In this document: in pieces, positions 52,663-62,416 of the stretch
How positions within the stretch are numbered: position 1 is the stretch's first letter
Layout of the letters: every line of letters begins with the position of its first letter
The notes under the pieces: generated by a model
Told to the model about the DNA's origin: nothing
The model's input: only the letters and a program-made list of their open reading frames with translations
Databases searched by the model: none
From: Roseateles sp. YR242
Lineage (GTDB): Bacteria > Pseudomonadota > Gammaproteobacteria > Burkholderiales > Burkholderiaceae_C
Assembly (NCBI RefSeq): GCF_900109745.1
Contig: NZ_FOAV01000001.1
Coordinates: 682,001-746,000 of the forward strand
Length of the DNA: 64,000 nucleotides
Direction of reading: 5' to 3'
Made by a program: the position numbers and the translations under genes

Positions 52663-52753
52663 TGGCGGGAAGGGGGGGATTCGAACCCCCGGTACGGGGA
52701 TACCGTACGCCTGATTTCGAGTCAGGTACATTCAACCACTCTGCCACCTTCCC
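52663..52753 (-). tRNA. tRNA-Ser (anticodon CGA)
   Basis: The minus strand folds as a class II tRNA: a 7-bp acceptor GGGAAGG / CCTTCCC, D arm with GGCAGAGTGG, anticodon stem CCTGA / TCAGG with loop CTCGAAA (anticodon CGA, reading UCG), a long variable arm (GTACGGTATCCCCGTAC), and a T arm GGGGG-TTCGAAT-CCCCC. The discriminator is G and CCA is encoded (52665-52663). It follows serS on the same strand. Confidence 0.95.
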
Positions 52754-52793
52754 TGAATAGGTGTCTCGCGGGTTGCGTGCGAGAAAGACCAAG

Positions 52794-52823
52794 AGTGTAG
52801 CAGCGTTTTCAGGGCACGAACAA
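52794..52823 (-). promoter_or_regulatory. Sigma-70 promoter of tRNA-Ser (TTGTTC-N18-TACACT)
   Basis: On the minus strand TTGTTC (52823-52818) and TACACT (52799-52794) are 18 bases apart, and the -10 is preceded by TGC (extended -10). The predicted start near 52787 leaves about 34 bases before the tRNA 5' end. The tRNA therefore seems to have its own promoter and need not depend on serS read-through. Confidence 0.6.
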
Positions 52824-52881
52824 GAGTCTAATACGCCGCGTGCCGACTGCGTGCGAGCCCTGCGCAAACCGCGTACGAACC

Positions 52882-52912
52882 GCGTGCAAGCCCTGCGCAA
52901 GGGCTCGCACGC
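52882..52912. repeat. 13-bp stem-loop just downstream of serS, with flanking direct repeats
   Basis: Arms 52882-52894 and 52900-52912 pair at 12 of 13 positions (GCGTGC-A-AGCCCT type) around a 5-base loop, starting 10 bases after the serS stop. An 18-base direct repeat CGTGCNAGCCCTGCGCAA occurs at 52851-52868 and 52881-52898. There is no T-run, so termination would need Rho or be partial. Confidence 0.65.
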
Positions 52913-52922
52913 CAGCGCAGCC

Positions 52923-54293
<1,371 letters not shown>

Positions 54294-54341
54294 TCAATGC
54301 GCGCCCGATACCTGGGGGAGGCCAGGTCCGGCGGCCAGACG

Positions 54342-55310
54342 TCAAGATCGTTCGCTGGTGACCTCAGCCATCGACTTGTCGCCCAGGCCCATGGGCAGCG
54401 GGAAGCGCACATGCTCCTCCACGCCCGGCAGCTTGCGCACGCTGGTCGCACCCAGCGCCCGCAGGCGATCAATCACGGCCTGCACCAGCACGTCCGGCGC
54501 CGAGGCGCCCGCCGTCAGGCCCACCTGTGAACGGCCCTCCAGCCATTCGGGCTGCAGGTCGTCCGCCGAATCCACCATGTAAGCCGGTGTACCCAGGCGC
54601 TCCGCCAGCTCGCGCAGGCGGTTGCTGTTGGAACTGGTCGGGCTGCCCACCACCACCATCACCTCCACCTGCGGTGCCAGCACCTTGACTGCATCCTGCC
54701 GGTTCTGGGTGGCGTAGCAGATGTCCTGCTTCTTGGGCTCCCGCACCAGCGGGAAATGGCGCTTCACCGCCGACAGGATCTCGGCGGCGTCATCCACGCT
54801 CAGGGTGGTCTGGGTGACCACGGCAATGCGGGAGGGATCCTTCACCTGCACATGCGGTACGTCCGACGCCTCTTCCACCAGGTAGATGCCATCGCGCAGT
54901 TGGCCCATCGTGCCTTCCACTTCGGGGTGACCCTTGTGGCCGATCATGATGAACTCATAACCCTCCCGGTGCAGCTTGGCCACTTCCACGTGAACCTTGG
55001 TCACCAGCGGGCAAGTGGCGTCAAAGACCTGGAAGCCACGGTCCGCCGCTTCCTTGCGCACCGCCTGGCTCACGCCGTGGGCGGAGAACACCAGCGTGGC
55101 GCCGGGCGGCACGTCGGCCAGGTCCTCGATGAAGATCGCGCCCTTGTCCTTCAGGTCATTGACCACATACGTGTTGTGCACGATTTCATGCCGCACGTAG
55201 ATGGGGGCGCCAAACTTCTTCAGCGCCCGCTCAACGATCTCGATGGCGCGGTCCACGCCAGCACAGAAGCCTCGCGGCTCGGCCAAGATGATCTCTTTGT
55301 CTGCCTGCAT
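54342..55310 (-). CDS. ispH: 4-hydroxy-3-methylbut-2-enyl diphosphate reductase
   Basis: The last step of the MEP isoprenoid pathway, making IPP and DMAPP with a 4Fe-4S cluster. The 322-residue protein has [20 protein letters not shown] (first Cys), [15 protein letters not shown] (second) and the SSNSNRL loop near the third site, with the Cys at [13 protein letters not shown]. The ATG at 55310 has GGAG five bases upstream and is preferred over a GTG at 55325 that overlaps the fkpB stop. It follows fkpB, the usual slpA-ispH pair. Confidence 0.96.
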   Translation of the reverse strand: MQADKEIILAEPRGFCAGVDRAIEIVERALKKFGAPIYVRHEIVHNTYVVNDLKDKGAIFIEDLADVPPGATLVFSAHGVSQAVRKEAADRGFQVFDATCPLVTKVHVEVAKLHREGYEFIMIGHKGHPEVEGTMGQLRDGIYLVEEASDVPHVQVKDPSRIAVVTQTTLSVDDAAEILSAVKRHFPLVREPKKQDICYATQNRQDAVKVLAPQVEVMVVVGSPTSSNSNRLRELAERLGTPAYMVDSADDLQPEWLEGRSQVGLTAGASAPDVLVQAVIDRLRALGATSVRKLPGVEEHVRFPLPMGLGDKSMAEVTSERS

Positions 55311-55321
55311 CAAAGCTCCGC

Positions 55322-55765
55322 TCACAGCACGCCAATCAGTTGGACTTCAAAGCTCACCGGCTGGCCGGCCAAGGGATGGTTGAAATCGAAGAGCAACCAG
55401 TCCGGCCCCACCTCGCGCACCACGCCCGCATACTGGCTCTGCCCGTCCGGCGTGGGGAACTGCACCACATCCCCCACCTGATACACCTCGGTCGGGTCTC
55501 CCAGCTCGCGCATCAGGCTGAGCTTGACCCGCTGCATCATCTCCGCATTGCGCTCGCCAAAGGCTTCGCCCGCGGCCAGTTCGATGGTGGTACGGCTGCC
55601 CTCGGCCAGGCCGAGCAGGCGCGCCTCGATGGCAGGCGCCAGCTCGCCGGTCCCCAGCGACAACGTGGCGGGCTTGTCGTCGAAAGTGTTGATCACATCC
55701 TGGCCATCCGGGCCGGTCAGCCGGTAATGCAGGGTCAGGAACGATCCAGGTTGGACGAGGTTCAC
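55322..55765 (-). CDS. fkpB: FKBP-type peptidyl-prolyl cis-trans isomerase (SlpA/FkpB-like)
   Basis: A 147-residue FKBP of the SlyD/FkpB type. It opens with [20 protein letters not shown] and has [20 protein letters not shown] at the active site, then a flap domain ([20 protein letters not shown]) and the return [20 protein letters not shown]. It catalyses proline isomerisation and may chaperone proteins. It stands directly before ispH, as in E. coli, where the same pair exists. Confidence 0.93.
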   Translation of the reverse strand: MNLVQPGSFLTLHYRLTGPDGQDVINTFDDKPATLSLGTGELAPAIEARLLGLAEGSRTTIELAAGEAFGERNAEMMQRVKLSLMRELGDPTEVYQVGDVVQFPTPDGQSQYAGVVREVGPDWLLFDFNHPLAGQPVSFEVQLIGVL

Positions 55766-55838
55766 AAGTCAGGGGTATTTTGGAAATCGAAACCGGATTT
55801 TAGGCTTGGGCGGTGCCCAACTCCCGAGAGCGCCCCAG

Positions 55839-56513
55839 ATGACCTTCCTCAGCCACCCCGCCGACGCCCGCCCACGCGAAAAACTGCTCGCACGCGGCCC
55901 CGAATCCCTGGCAGACACCGAGCTGCTGGCCATCCTGCTGCGCACGGGCGTCAAGGGCCAGCCGGTGCTGGCCCTGGCCCGCAACCTGCTGGACCGCTTC
56001 AACGGCCTGGCGGGGCTGCTGCGCGCCTCCCCCGAAGCCCTGTCGCAAGTCCACGGGCTGGGGCCCTCCAAGCAGGCCACACTGGCCGCCGTGATGGAAC
56101 TGGCCCGCCGGGGCCTGCGCGAAGACCTGGCCGAGCAGCACGTCTTTCAGTCGGTGGACGCTGTGCGCACCTTCCTCCGCCTGCACCTGGACGCCTTGCC
56201 CCACGAGTGCTTCGCCGTGATGTTTCTGGACATCCGCCACCGCCTGATCCGTCTGGACAACATGTTCCGGGGTACCCTATCCCATACCATTGCGTATCCC
56301 CGCGAGGTGGTGAAACGTGCCCTGGCCCTCGAAGCCGGTGCGGTGATCCTGGCCCATAACCACCCCTCCGGCGTTGCCGAGCCCTCTGAAGCGGATATCT
56401 CGCTGACCCGGGCAATGAAGCAGGCGCTGGCGCTGGTGGACGTGCCGGTCCTGGATCATTTCGTGGTCGGCGCGGGCAATGCTGTCTCCATGGCCGAATT
56501 GGGTATGTTGTGA
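55839..56513 (+). CDS. radC: RadC/JAMM-type DNA repair-associated protein
   Basis: A 224-residue protein: an N-terminal helix-hairpin-helix region ([40 protein letters not shown]) and a C-terminal JAB1/MPN-like domain with the metal motif [14 protein letters not shown] plus an upstream Glu. It is named for radiation resistance, but its biochemical role is unsettled. The start at 55839 ([16 protein letters not shown]) matches the family. It is divergent from fkpB and overlaps the Smr gene by 4 bases. Confidence 0.93.
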   Translation: MTFLSHPADARPREKLLARGPESLADTELLAILLRTGVKGQPVLALARNLLDRFNGLAGLLRASPEALSQVHGLGPSKQATLAAVMELARRGLREDLAEQHVFQSVDAVRTFLRLHLDALPHECFAVMFLDIRHRLIRLDNMFRGTLSHTIAYPREVVKRALALEAGAVILAHNHPSGVAEPSEADISLTRAMKQALALVDVPVLDHFVVGAGNAVSMAELGML

Positions 56514-57151
56514 ATGATCGCCTGCGCAGCCTGCAAGACCTGCAGACGCTGCACCGAGAACTCCGGATCCGCCAGCGGGCGGAAGAAGAGCGCCGCGAAA
56601 AGGCGGCGGCGCAGGCACGCCTGCGCGAGCAGGAAGCGCGCATCTTCGAGTTGAGCGTCGGGCCGGTCGTGAAAATGCCGGAGGCCAATCGCGCGGTCCT
56701 GCAGGCGGAGCGGCCCGCCCCGGAGCCCGTGCAACGCCTGCTGGATGAACAGCAGGCCTGGCGGCAGGCCCTGTCCGACGATTTCGATGTGGATTCGCTG
56801 CTCGAGACCGACGAGACCCTCTCCTTCCGTCGCCCCGAGATCGGCCAGGAGTCCGTGCGCAAGCTGCGCCGGGGCCACTGGACACTCCAGGCCCAGATCG
56901 ACTTGCATGGCCTGCGGCGGGACCAGGCCCGCGAAGCCCTGGGCCAGTTCATCCACGACAGCGCGCGGCGCGGCCTGCGCTGCGTGCGGGTGGTGCACGG
57001 CAAGGGCAATGGCTCACCGGGGCGCGAACCCGTGCTCAAGGCGCGCGTGCGCCGCTGGCTGGTTCAGAAACAGGAAGTGCTGGCTTTCGTTCAGGCCCGC
57101 GCCAGTGATGGCGGCAGCGGCGCCTTGATGGTGCTGCTCAATGCCACCTGA
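56510..57151 (+). CDS. Smr/MutS family endonuclease-domain protein (GTG start)
   Basis: A 213-residue protein. The N-terminal half is a charged helix ([20 protein letters not shown] onward), the C-terminal half an Smr domain with [20 protein letters not shown] and the HGKG motif [20 protein letters not shown]. It is a YdaL/SmrA-like DNA or RNA nicking protein in proteobacteria. It begins with GTG inside the GTGA overlap with radC, so it is translationally coupled. Confidence 0.88.
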   Translation: MNDRLRSLQDLQTLHRELRIRQRAEEERREKAAAQARLREQEARIFELSVGPVVKMPEANRAVLQAERPAPEPVQRLLDEQQAWRQALSDDFDVDSLLETDETLSFRRPEIGQESVRKLRRGHWTLQAQIDLHGLRRDQAREALGQFIHDSARRGLRCVRVVHGKGNGSPGREPVLKARVRRWLVQKQEVLAFVQARASDGGSGALMVLLNAT

Positions 57152-57318
57152 AACGCCACCTGAGACGCCGCTTGAGCTGCGGCGGCCTCAGGTGCGGGAC
57201 GTCGCGCGGGCCGAGGCGCTGCTTTAGAACCGCCCCTCCAGGCCCGTTGCGTTGTTTTGCGGAACATCCCGTTGACGGCTTTACCGGCCGCCTCTAGTCT
57301 GGCCCCACGCCGGCGTTG

Positions 57319-57346
57319 TTGACATCCATTCTCAACTTCGTATCCA
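57319..57346 (+). promoter_or_regulatory. Sigma-70 promoter (TTGACA-N16-TATCCA) and stem-loop before the TonB-like gene
   Basis: TTGACA at 57319-57324 is a perfect -35; TATCCA at 57341-57346 is a weaker -10, 16 bases on. A small hairpin CCATCG-CAAG-CGATGG at 57344-57359 sits directly in front of the GGGGAGGG ribosome binding site of the gene at 57372. Confidence 0.5.
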
Positions 57347-57371
57347 TCGCAAGCGATGGGGAGGGAAACGC

Positions 57372-58043
57372 ATGCCTGCAGCAATCGCTCGCCCCTGGGG
57401 CACGTCCAGCAAGACCCGTACGGCGGGGCTGATCGTGGTGGCCTTGGTCCATGTGGCCATGGTGGCCGCCCTGGTCGAGGGGTTCAGGCGCCACGCCGCG
57501 CCGACGCCCCCGCCGATCACCCAGGTCTCTATCGAGCAGGCGCCACCCGAGACGCCGAAGCGCGACCTGCCCGCTCCCGCAGAAACGCCTCAGTTCCCGG
57601 CAGTGAAGCCGTTCCTGGTGGCCATTCCTGAGGAGCCGGTGATCATGCCCAGCAGCCCCCCCGGCATCACGCCTGCGAGCAACATCGCCACGGAAGCTTC
57701 CAGCACCGCGGAGCCATTGGGGCCATCGACATCGTCCGGCGCTGCTGGCAAAGGCGCCGTCCAGCCCGCGCTAAGCGAGCCCGTTTCGCCGGGCATGGTC
57801 TGCACCGCCATGGGCGTACCGGAAATGCCTTCGGTGAGCTGGACGGGTGAAGCCACTTTCCATGTGGTGGCCGACGTGCGTGCCGGGCGGGTGGTCAGCA
57901 CCGAGATCCGGGCATTGCAAGGCAGCATGGATGCCCGCACAAGACGGGCCTTCAGCAACGCGATCGACACCGTACTGAAGCAACGCTACGTGTGCCCCGG
58001 CGATCACCGCTTCCAGCAGGATTTCGCCTTCCGCGTGGACTGA
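57372..58043 (+). CDS. TonB-like protein
   Basis: A 223-residue protein. One N-terminal membrane helix (GLIVVALVHVAMVAALVEGF, residues about 19-38), a Pro-rich stretch (APTPPPITQVSIEQAPPETP and on) and a C-terminal domain of about 75 residues (TFHVVADVRAGRVVSTEIRA; RRAFSNAIDTVLKQRYVCPG) like the TonB C-terminal fold. It may couple to ExbB/ExbD, but no exbBD or TonB-dependent receptor is nearby. A pair of Cys (MVCTAM, YVCPGD) is unusual. GGGGAGGG lies upstream of the ATG. Confidence 0.72.
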   Translation: MPAAIARPWGTSSKTRTAGLIVVALVHVAMVAALVEGFRRHAAPTPPPITQVSIEQAPPETPKRDLPAPAETPQFPAVKPFLVAIPEEPVIMPSSPPGITPASNIATEASSTAEPLGPSTSSGAAGKGAVQPALSEPVSPGMVCTAMGVPEMPSVSWTGEATFHVVADVRAGRVVSTEIRALQGSMDARTRRAFSNAIDTVLKQRYVCPGDHRFQQDFAFRVD

Positions 58044-58083
58044 CGTTGTGGCTGGCCCGCGCATCCCGCGCGGGCCATTGGCC

Positions 58084-58509
58084 TCAATGCAGCGTGGTGC
58101 TCACCATGAGCGTGCTGGCCGACGTGAAGGCATGCAGCAGACGCTCGGGCTGAAAGGCACCGACCGCATCCGCGCCTTGCCAGTGCGTATCGATGGCGTG
58201 TTCCAGGCCCTTGAGCACGCAGAAGGACATGAACGCGCCTTCGGCCTCTTCGCTGTCCATATCCACCAGTTGCAGGCGCAGGCAGGCGGACCGGAGGAAC
58301 TCGAGCATCAGCCGAGGGTTGGCCGTGTCGGGGCAGCGGCCGGCACAGATCTCGATGTCCTGGCGAGCATCTTCCGACAGCCACAGTCGGCCATCTTCAA
58401 TGCGGACATGGAGCAGGTCGGGATTGGCATGGATGCCGACCACATCGTCGTCATACGGCGTGAACATCATGGGCTCTACGGTAGACGAAGCCGCGCCCCG
58501 CGTGCTCAT
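58084..58509 (-). CDS. Hypothetical protein
   Basis: A 141-residue soluble protein starting at 58509; a start 25 codons earlier is also open but gives an unconvincing N-terminus. It contains EPMMFTPYDDDVVGIHANPD, AGRCPDTANPRLMLEFLRSA and DTHWQGADAVGAFQPERLLH. It has an acidic N-terminal part and Cys near the middle. I do not recognise it. It converges with the TonB-like gene and precedes nothing in the same direction. Confidence 0.6.
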   Translation of the reverse strand: MSTRGAASSTVEPMMFTPYDDDVVGIHANPDLLHVRIEDGRLWLSEDARQDIEICAGRCPDTANPRLMLEFLRSACLRLQLVDMDSEEAEGAFMSFCVLKGLEHAIDTHWQGADAVGAFQPERLLHAFTSASTLMVSTTLH

Positions 58510-58601
58510 CGGGCCCGTGACGTAGCCGGCGGTGCTGTTAGAAATGCACGGGAGTGGGCCCCTGTGATGCCCGTGGCGCCCCAACAGTGAGGTTTAGCGC
58601 C

Positions 58602-59024
58602 TCAGAACACCTTGCGAACCGGCGGCGCCTGATTGACCATCCAGTCCGCCGTGTTGGCGAAGGAGGCCCGAAGCCGCTCACGCAGCGCATCGTCCAGGCC
58701 GCATTCGGCCATCGCCTGCGTCATGCAGGCCATCCACTGGTCCCGCTCCACGTGGCCCACCCGAAAGGGCATGTGCCGCGCGCGCAGCCGCGGATGGCCA
58801 AAGCGCTCCACGAAATAGTCCGGGCCGCCCAGCCAGCCGCACAGGAACCAGAAGAGCTTGTCCCGCGAGCCGTCCAGCGAGGTGGGATGCACCGAGCGCA
58901 ATTCGGCGAAACCGGGCTCCAGGTCCATGAGGTCATAAAACCGGTCCACCAACTGGCGAACCGCCTCCTCGCCGCCAACCCATTCAAAGGGTGTGGCCGG
59001 AGCCGTCTTTTCTTCTTGGGTCAT
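58602..59024 (-). CDS. Group II truncated haemoglobin
   Basis: A 140-residue 2-on-2 globin of the trHbII (GlbO) class. It has VRQLVDRFYDLMDLEPGFAE, HPTSLDGSRDKLFWFLCGWL and the proximal His in RFGHPRLRARHMPF, followed by WMACMTQAMAECGLDDALRE. It binds oxygen or NO and may help detoxify reactive species. It is the last gene of a run with the FlhG-like ATPase and the diguanylate cyclase, 70 bases after the former. Confidence 0.92.
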   Translation of the reverse strand: MTQEEKTAPATPFEWVGGEEAVRQLVDRFYDLMDLEPGFAELRSVHPTSLDGSRDKLFWFLCGWLGGPDYFVERFGHPRLRARHMPFRVGHVERDQWMACMTQAMAECGLDDALRERLRASFANTADWMVNQAPPVRKVF

Positions 59025-59094
59025 GAGGCCGGAGAAAGGGACAACAAAAATGAGACATCAGGGCCCGGGGCGCCCCGGCATGCCCTCGCCAGCA

Positions 59095-59907
59095 TCAGGG
59101 ATGCCCGGCACTCTGCTCCAGCAGCTTGGTGGCCAACGCACGGATCGCCTGGGCGGCATCCGCGCCGGGATAGTGCTCCAGCAGCAGTTGGCGCTTCAGC
59201 ACCGCCTGGCGCACCATCTGGTCGTTCTTGACCTCGGCCAGCAACTCCAGCTTGAAGGTCTGCCCCGGAATCGGGCCCACAAAACGCTGCAGCACCTGCT
59301 GCAGCTGGCCGCAGATCAGCTTGCCCTCGCCGGGCCGGTTGGCCTGGTTGATCACCAGACCCACATGGCGACGGTTCTGCTGCGTGGCCAGCACCTTGAT
59401 GGTGGCGTAGGCATCCGTCAGCGAGGTGGGTTCGGGCGTGGCCACCACCAGCACATCGGTGGCCATCGAGACGGCAAACAGCACCACGTCCGAAATGCCG
59501 GCGCCGGTGTCCAGCACCACCCAGTCAAAACGAGGCTTGACCACCTCCAGGATGTGCAGGAGCTTGTCCCTCACATCAGGCGTCAGCCGGGAATACTCCA
59601 CCATGCCGGAACCGGCCAGCAACACATGGAAGCCTCCGGGCGCCGGCAGGATGGCCTGTTCCAGGGTGCAGCGCTCGGTAAAGACATCATGCAGCGTGAG
59701 CTTGGGATGCAGATTCAGCACCACATCCAGATTGGCCAGGCCCAGGTCGGCGTCCAGCACCAGCACACGCTCACCACGCGCGGCCAGAGCCGCCGCCAGA
59801 TTGGCGGACACAAACGTCTTGCCCACGCCGCCCTTGCCGCTCGTCACGGCCAAGGTGCGAGCGCCTCCACGGGCAGGTCTTGCAGCAGGAGCTGTTGTCA
59901 TGCTCAT
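59095..59907 (-). CDS. MinD/ParA-family ATPase, FlhG-like
   Basis: A 270-residue deviant Walker A ATPase. The P-loop is VTSGKGGVGKTFVSANLAAA near residue 22, followed by LDADLGLANLDVVLNLHPKL, LDTGAGISDVVLFAVSMATD and INQANRPGEGK. The pattern fits FlhG/YlxH-type regulators of flagellar number and position better than MinD, as no C-terminal amphipathic membrane helix of the MinD type is evident. No flhF or minC/minE neighbour is present. It overlaps the diguanylate cyclase stop by 4 bases. Confidence 0.85.
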   Translation of the reverse strand: MSMTTAPAARPARGGARTLAVTSGKGGVGKTFVSANLAAALAARGERVLVLDADLGLANLDVVLNLHPKLTLHDVFTERCTLEQAILPAPGGFHVLLAGSGMVEYSRLTPDVRDKLLHILEVVKPRFDWVVLDTGAGISDVVLFAVSMATDVLVVATPEPTSLTDAYATIKVLATQQNRRHVGLVINQANRPGEGKLICGQLQQVLQRFVGPIPGQTFKLELLAEVKNDQMVRQAVLKRQLLLEHYPGADAAQAIRALATKLLEQSAGHP

Positions 59908-60620
59908 TCACTATCCTGTTGCGTTACAGCGAACAACATGCCTTTTTCCTCGGCCGTGACCAGGGAATCGATATGACTCTCCAGGCAGGCACGGTTGCGG
60001 CCCTCGGCCTTGGCACGGTAGAGCTGGCGGTCCGCCCGCTCCGTCCACAGCAACGCTGAGGACCTCACCCACTGCGGCGCAAAGGCTCCTCCGATGCTGA
60101 TGGAGGTGGTCAGCGGTGCCGCCTGGCCGACCTCCACGGTCAAACTGTCCACCCGGTCACGAATACGCTCCGCCACCGTGACACCAAACGTCGCCGGACA
60201 GTTGGGCAGGATGATGGCGAATTCCTCGCCGCCAATCCGCGCCACCGTGTCCATTGGCCGCACCATCTGACTGATGGACCGAGCCACGGCGCGGATGACC
60301 TGGTCCCCCGCTGCGTGGCCATGGTTGTCGTTGATGGCCTTGAAATGGTCAATATCCAGCACAAGCAGCAAGGCAGGCTCGCCGGAACGAGCAACCCTGT
60401 CCAACTCACGATCAAGCGCCATCTCGAAACTGCGGCGATTGACCAGGCCGGTCAGGGCGTCCTTGCTGGAGAGGTCGCACAACGCGTCCAGAATGCCTTG
60501 CAACCACACTTCCGTGTAGGGCTCGGCATCCGGCAGCATGGCGCCAGCCTGCTGCAGCAGCTGCAGGGCAAGGTCCAGACGCAATGCTTGCGCAGGAATG
60601 AGGCGGGGCGGTTGATCCAA
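59904..60620 (-). CDS. Diguanylate cyclase (GGDEF domain)
   Basis: A 238-residue enzyme that makes cyclic di-GMP from GTP. The active motif is IGGEEF, and RPMD lies five residues before it, a standard inhibitory I-site (RxxD). The domain begins at about residue 52 (SKDALTGLVNRRSFEMALDR), with LDIDHFKAINDNHGHAAGDQ before it. The first 50 residues are a short helical sensor or dimer region with no membrane segment. It is coupled to the FlhG-like gene and divergent from cheR. Confidence 0.93.
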   Translation of the reverse strand: MDQPPRLIPAQALRLDLALQLLQQAGAMLPDAEPYTEVWLQGILDALCDLSSKDALTGLVNRRSFEMALDRELDRVARSGEPALLLVLDIDHFKAINDNHGHAAGDQVIRAVARSISQMVRPMDTVARIGGEEFAIILPNCPATFGVTVAERIRDRVDSLTVEVGQAAPLTTSISIGGAFAPQWVRSSALLWTERADRQLYRAKAEGRNRACLESHIDSLVTAEEKGMLFAVTQQDSE

Positions 60621-60816
60621 AGCGATCCGAGGCGTACAGCGGGTGTTTCGACGCAGTCTAGCAGTGCATCCCCCGAACGAGTGGTCAAAAAAGGCGACGG
60701 AGTACCACCTCTTTCACACATCTATTTGCCGTCTAGCACTCAAACTAGCGATTGCCGACAATGGCGTTCACCATCCGGTGCTACGGCATCCCCAACATCA
60801 AAGAAGTTTCTGCCCC

Positions 60817-61677
60817 ATGCGCCCTGGACCCACGGCCGCCGCCTCGCCCGTCGAGGCCATCGATCATGAATTCAGTTTCAGCCGGGCCGACTTCGACCGC
60901 GTGCGACAACTGATCTACCAGCATGCCGGCATCAGCCTGCATGACGGCAAGCACGCCATGGTCTACAGCCGCCTCTCCCGGCGCCTGCGGGACACCGGGC
61001 ACCGCTCCTTCGCCAATTACCTGGAGTGGCTGGAAGGCGTGAGCGGCCCACAAGGCGAGCAGGAGTGGCAGGAGTTCGTGAACTGCCTGACCACCAACCT
61101 CACCTCCTTCTTCCGCGAAGAGCACCACTTCCACTCGCTGACGGACGATCTGAAGACCTTGCCCGGCAAGCCCATTCGCATCTGGTGCTGCGCGGCATCC
61201 ACCGGTGAAGAGCCCTACTCCATCGCGATGACCTGCCAGGAGTCGCTGGGGGCCAGCGCCGGGGTGCAGATCATTTCCAGCGACATCGACACCAATGTGC
61301 TCAACACCGCCCGACGCGGGGTGTACGCCGCCGAGTCCCGCGGGCTATCTCCTCAGCGCTTGCGGCAATTTTTCCTGCGCGGCACGGGCGCGAACGAGGG
61401 TCGTATCCGCGTGAAGCCCGAATTGGCGCGCATGATCGAGTTCAAGACCTTGAACCTCATGAATGCGCAGTGGGGACTGGGCGAACCCTTCCACATCGTG
61501 TTCTGTCGCAACGTCATGATTTATTTCGATGCGCCGACCCAACGCAAGGTGCTGGAGCGCATTCACAAGGTGATGCGCCCCGGCGGCCTGCTGTTCGTGG
61601 GCCATTCGGAGAATTTCACCGAGTCGCGTGACCTGTTCCGGCTGCGCGGCAAGACGATCTACGAACGCGTCGGCTGA
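60817..61677 (+). CDS. cheR: Chemotaxis protein methyltransferase
   Basis: Methylates glutamates on chemoreceptors with SAM. The 286-residue protein has the N-terminal helical domain (SRADFDRVRQLIYQHAGISL), the receptor-facing FVNCLTTNLTSFFREEHHF, SAM-binding IRIWCCAASTGEEPYSIAMT and FHIVFCRNVMIYFDAPTQRK. The start at 60817 removes 58 in-frame codons of unlike sequence. It heads a cheR-cheD-cheB run, divergent from the diguanylate cyclase. Confidence 0.96.
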   Translation: MRPGPTAAASPVEAIDHEFSFSRADFDRVRQLIYQHAGISLHDGKHAMVYSRLSRRLRDTGHRSFANYLEWLEGVSGPQGEQEWQEFVNCLTTNLTSFFREEHHFHSLTDDLKTLPGKPIRIWCCAASTGEEPYSIAMTCQESLGASAGVQIISSDIDTNVLNTARRGVYAAESRGLSPQRLRQFFLRGTGANEGRIRVKPELARMIEFKTLNLMNAQWGLGEPFHIVFCRNVMIYFDAPTQRKVLERIHKVMRPGGLLFVGHSENFTESRDLFRLRGKTIYERVG

Positions 61678-61714
61678 CCTGCTGACCTGTGCAACCCCTT
61701 TTGATCGCCAACTC

Positions 61715-62386
61715 ATGAGCATGCCCAACGCCTCTTCCGCCTTGCTGCACAGCACGGCGCTGGCCAGTGCCGGCGCGGCACGCGTGGCCCAGCTCAAAAC
61801 GCAATCGCGCAAGCAGGGTGAAGCCTCGTTCTTCTTCTACGACGCCCATTTCAAGAATGCGGCGGTGAAGGTGCTGCCCGGCGAATACTTCGTGGACAAC
61901 GAGGATCTGCTGGTCATGACCACGCTGGGCTCGTGCATCGCCGCGTGCCTGTGGGATCGCCATGCGCAGATCGGCGGCATGAACCACTTCATGCTGCCTG
62001 AGGGCAACGGTGATTCCGGCCGTTATGGTTCGTTCGCCATGGAACTGCTCATCAACGAGATGATGAAGCGTGGCGCCTCGAAGGGCCGCATGGAAGCCAA
62101 GATCTTTGGTGGTGGCGCCGTGATTGCCGGCATGAACACCATCAACGTGGGCGAGCGCAACACCAATTTCGTCCTGGACTACCTGAAGACCGAACGCATC
62201 CCCGTGGTCTCCAAGGACGTGATGGATGTCTACCCCCGCAAGGTCTGCTTCCTTCCGCGCAGCGGCAAGGCCATGGTGAAGCGGCTTGCGGCCACCAACA
62301 CCGACGCACTGGTGCAGCAGGACAAGGTCGCTGCCCAAAAGGCGCAACCCGTGGCCAACACAGGCGGGTCGATCGACCTGTTCTGA
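61715..62386 (+). CDS. cheD: Chemoreceptor glutamine deamidase
   Basis: Deamidates receptor glutamines. The 223-residue protein has the CheD catalytic block VMTTLGSCIAACLWDRHAQI (Cys), GGMNHFMLPEG with the His, and KIFGGGAVIAGMNTINVGER. Starts at 61715 (MSMPN) and 61721 are both open; about 40 residues precede the core. It lies between cheR and cheB and should act with them on the same receptors. Confidence 0.95.
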   Translation: MSMPNASSALLHSTALASAGAARVAQLKTQSRKQGEASFFFYDAHFKNAAVKVLPGEYFVDNEDLLVMTTLGSCIAACLWDRHAQIGGMNHFMLPEGNGDSGRYGSFAMELLINEMMKRGASKGRMEAKIFGGGAVIAGMNTINVGERNTNFVLDYLKTERIPVVSKDVMDVYPRKVCFLPRSGKAMVKRLAATNTDALVQQDKVAAQKAQPVANTGGSIDLF

Positions 62387-62416
62387 GCTGGCTGCCGTAT
62401 CGAGGAGTAAAAAGAA

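Noticed and set aside
60750-60775. GCCGACAA resembling a sigma-28 -10 upstream of cheR
   Set aside because: No TAAAG-like -35 is found 11 bases further up; only half of the promoter is present.
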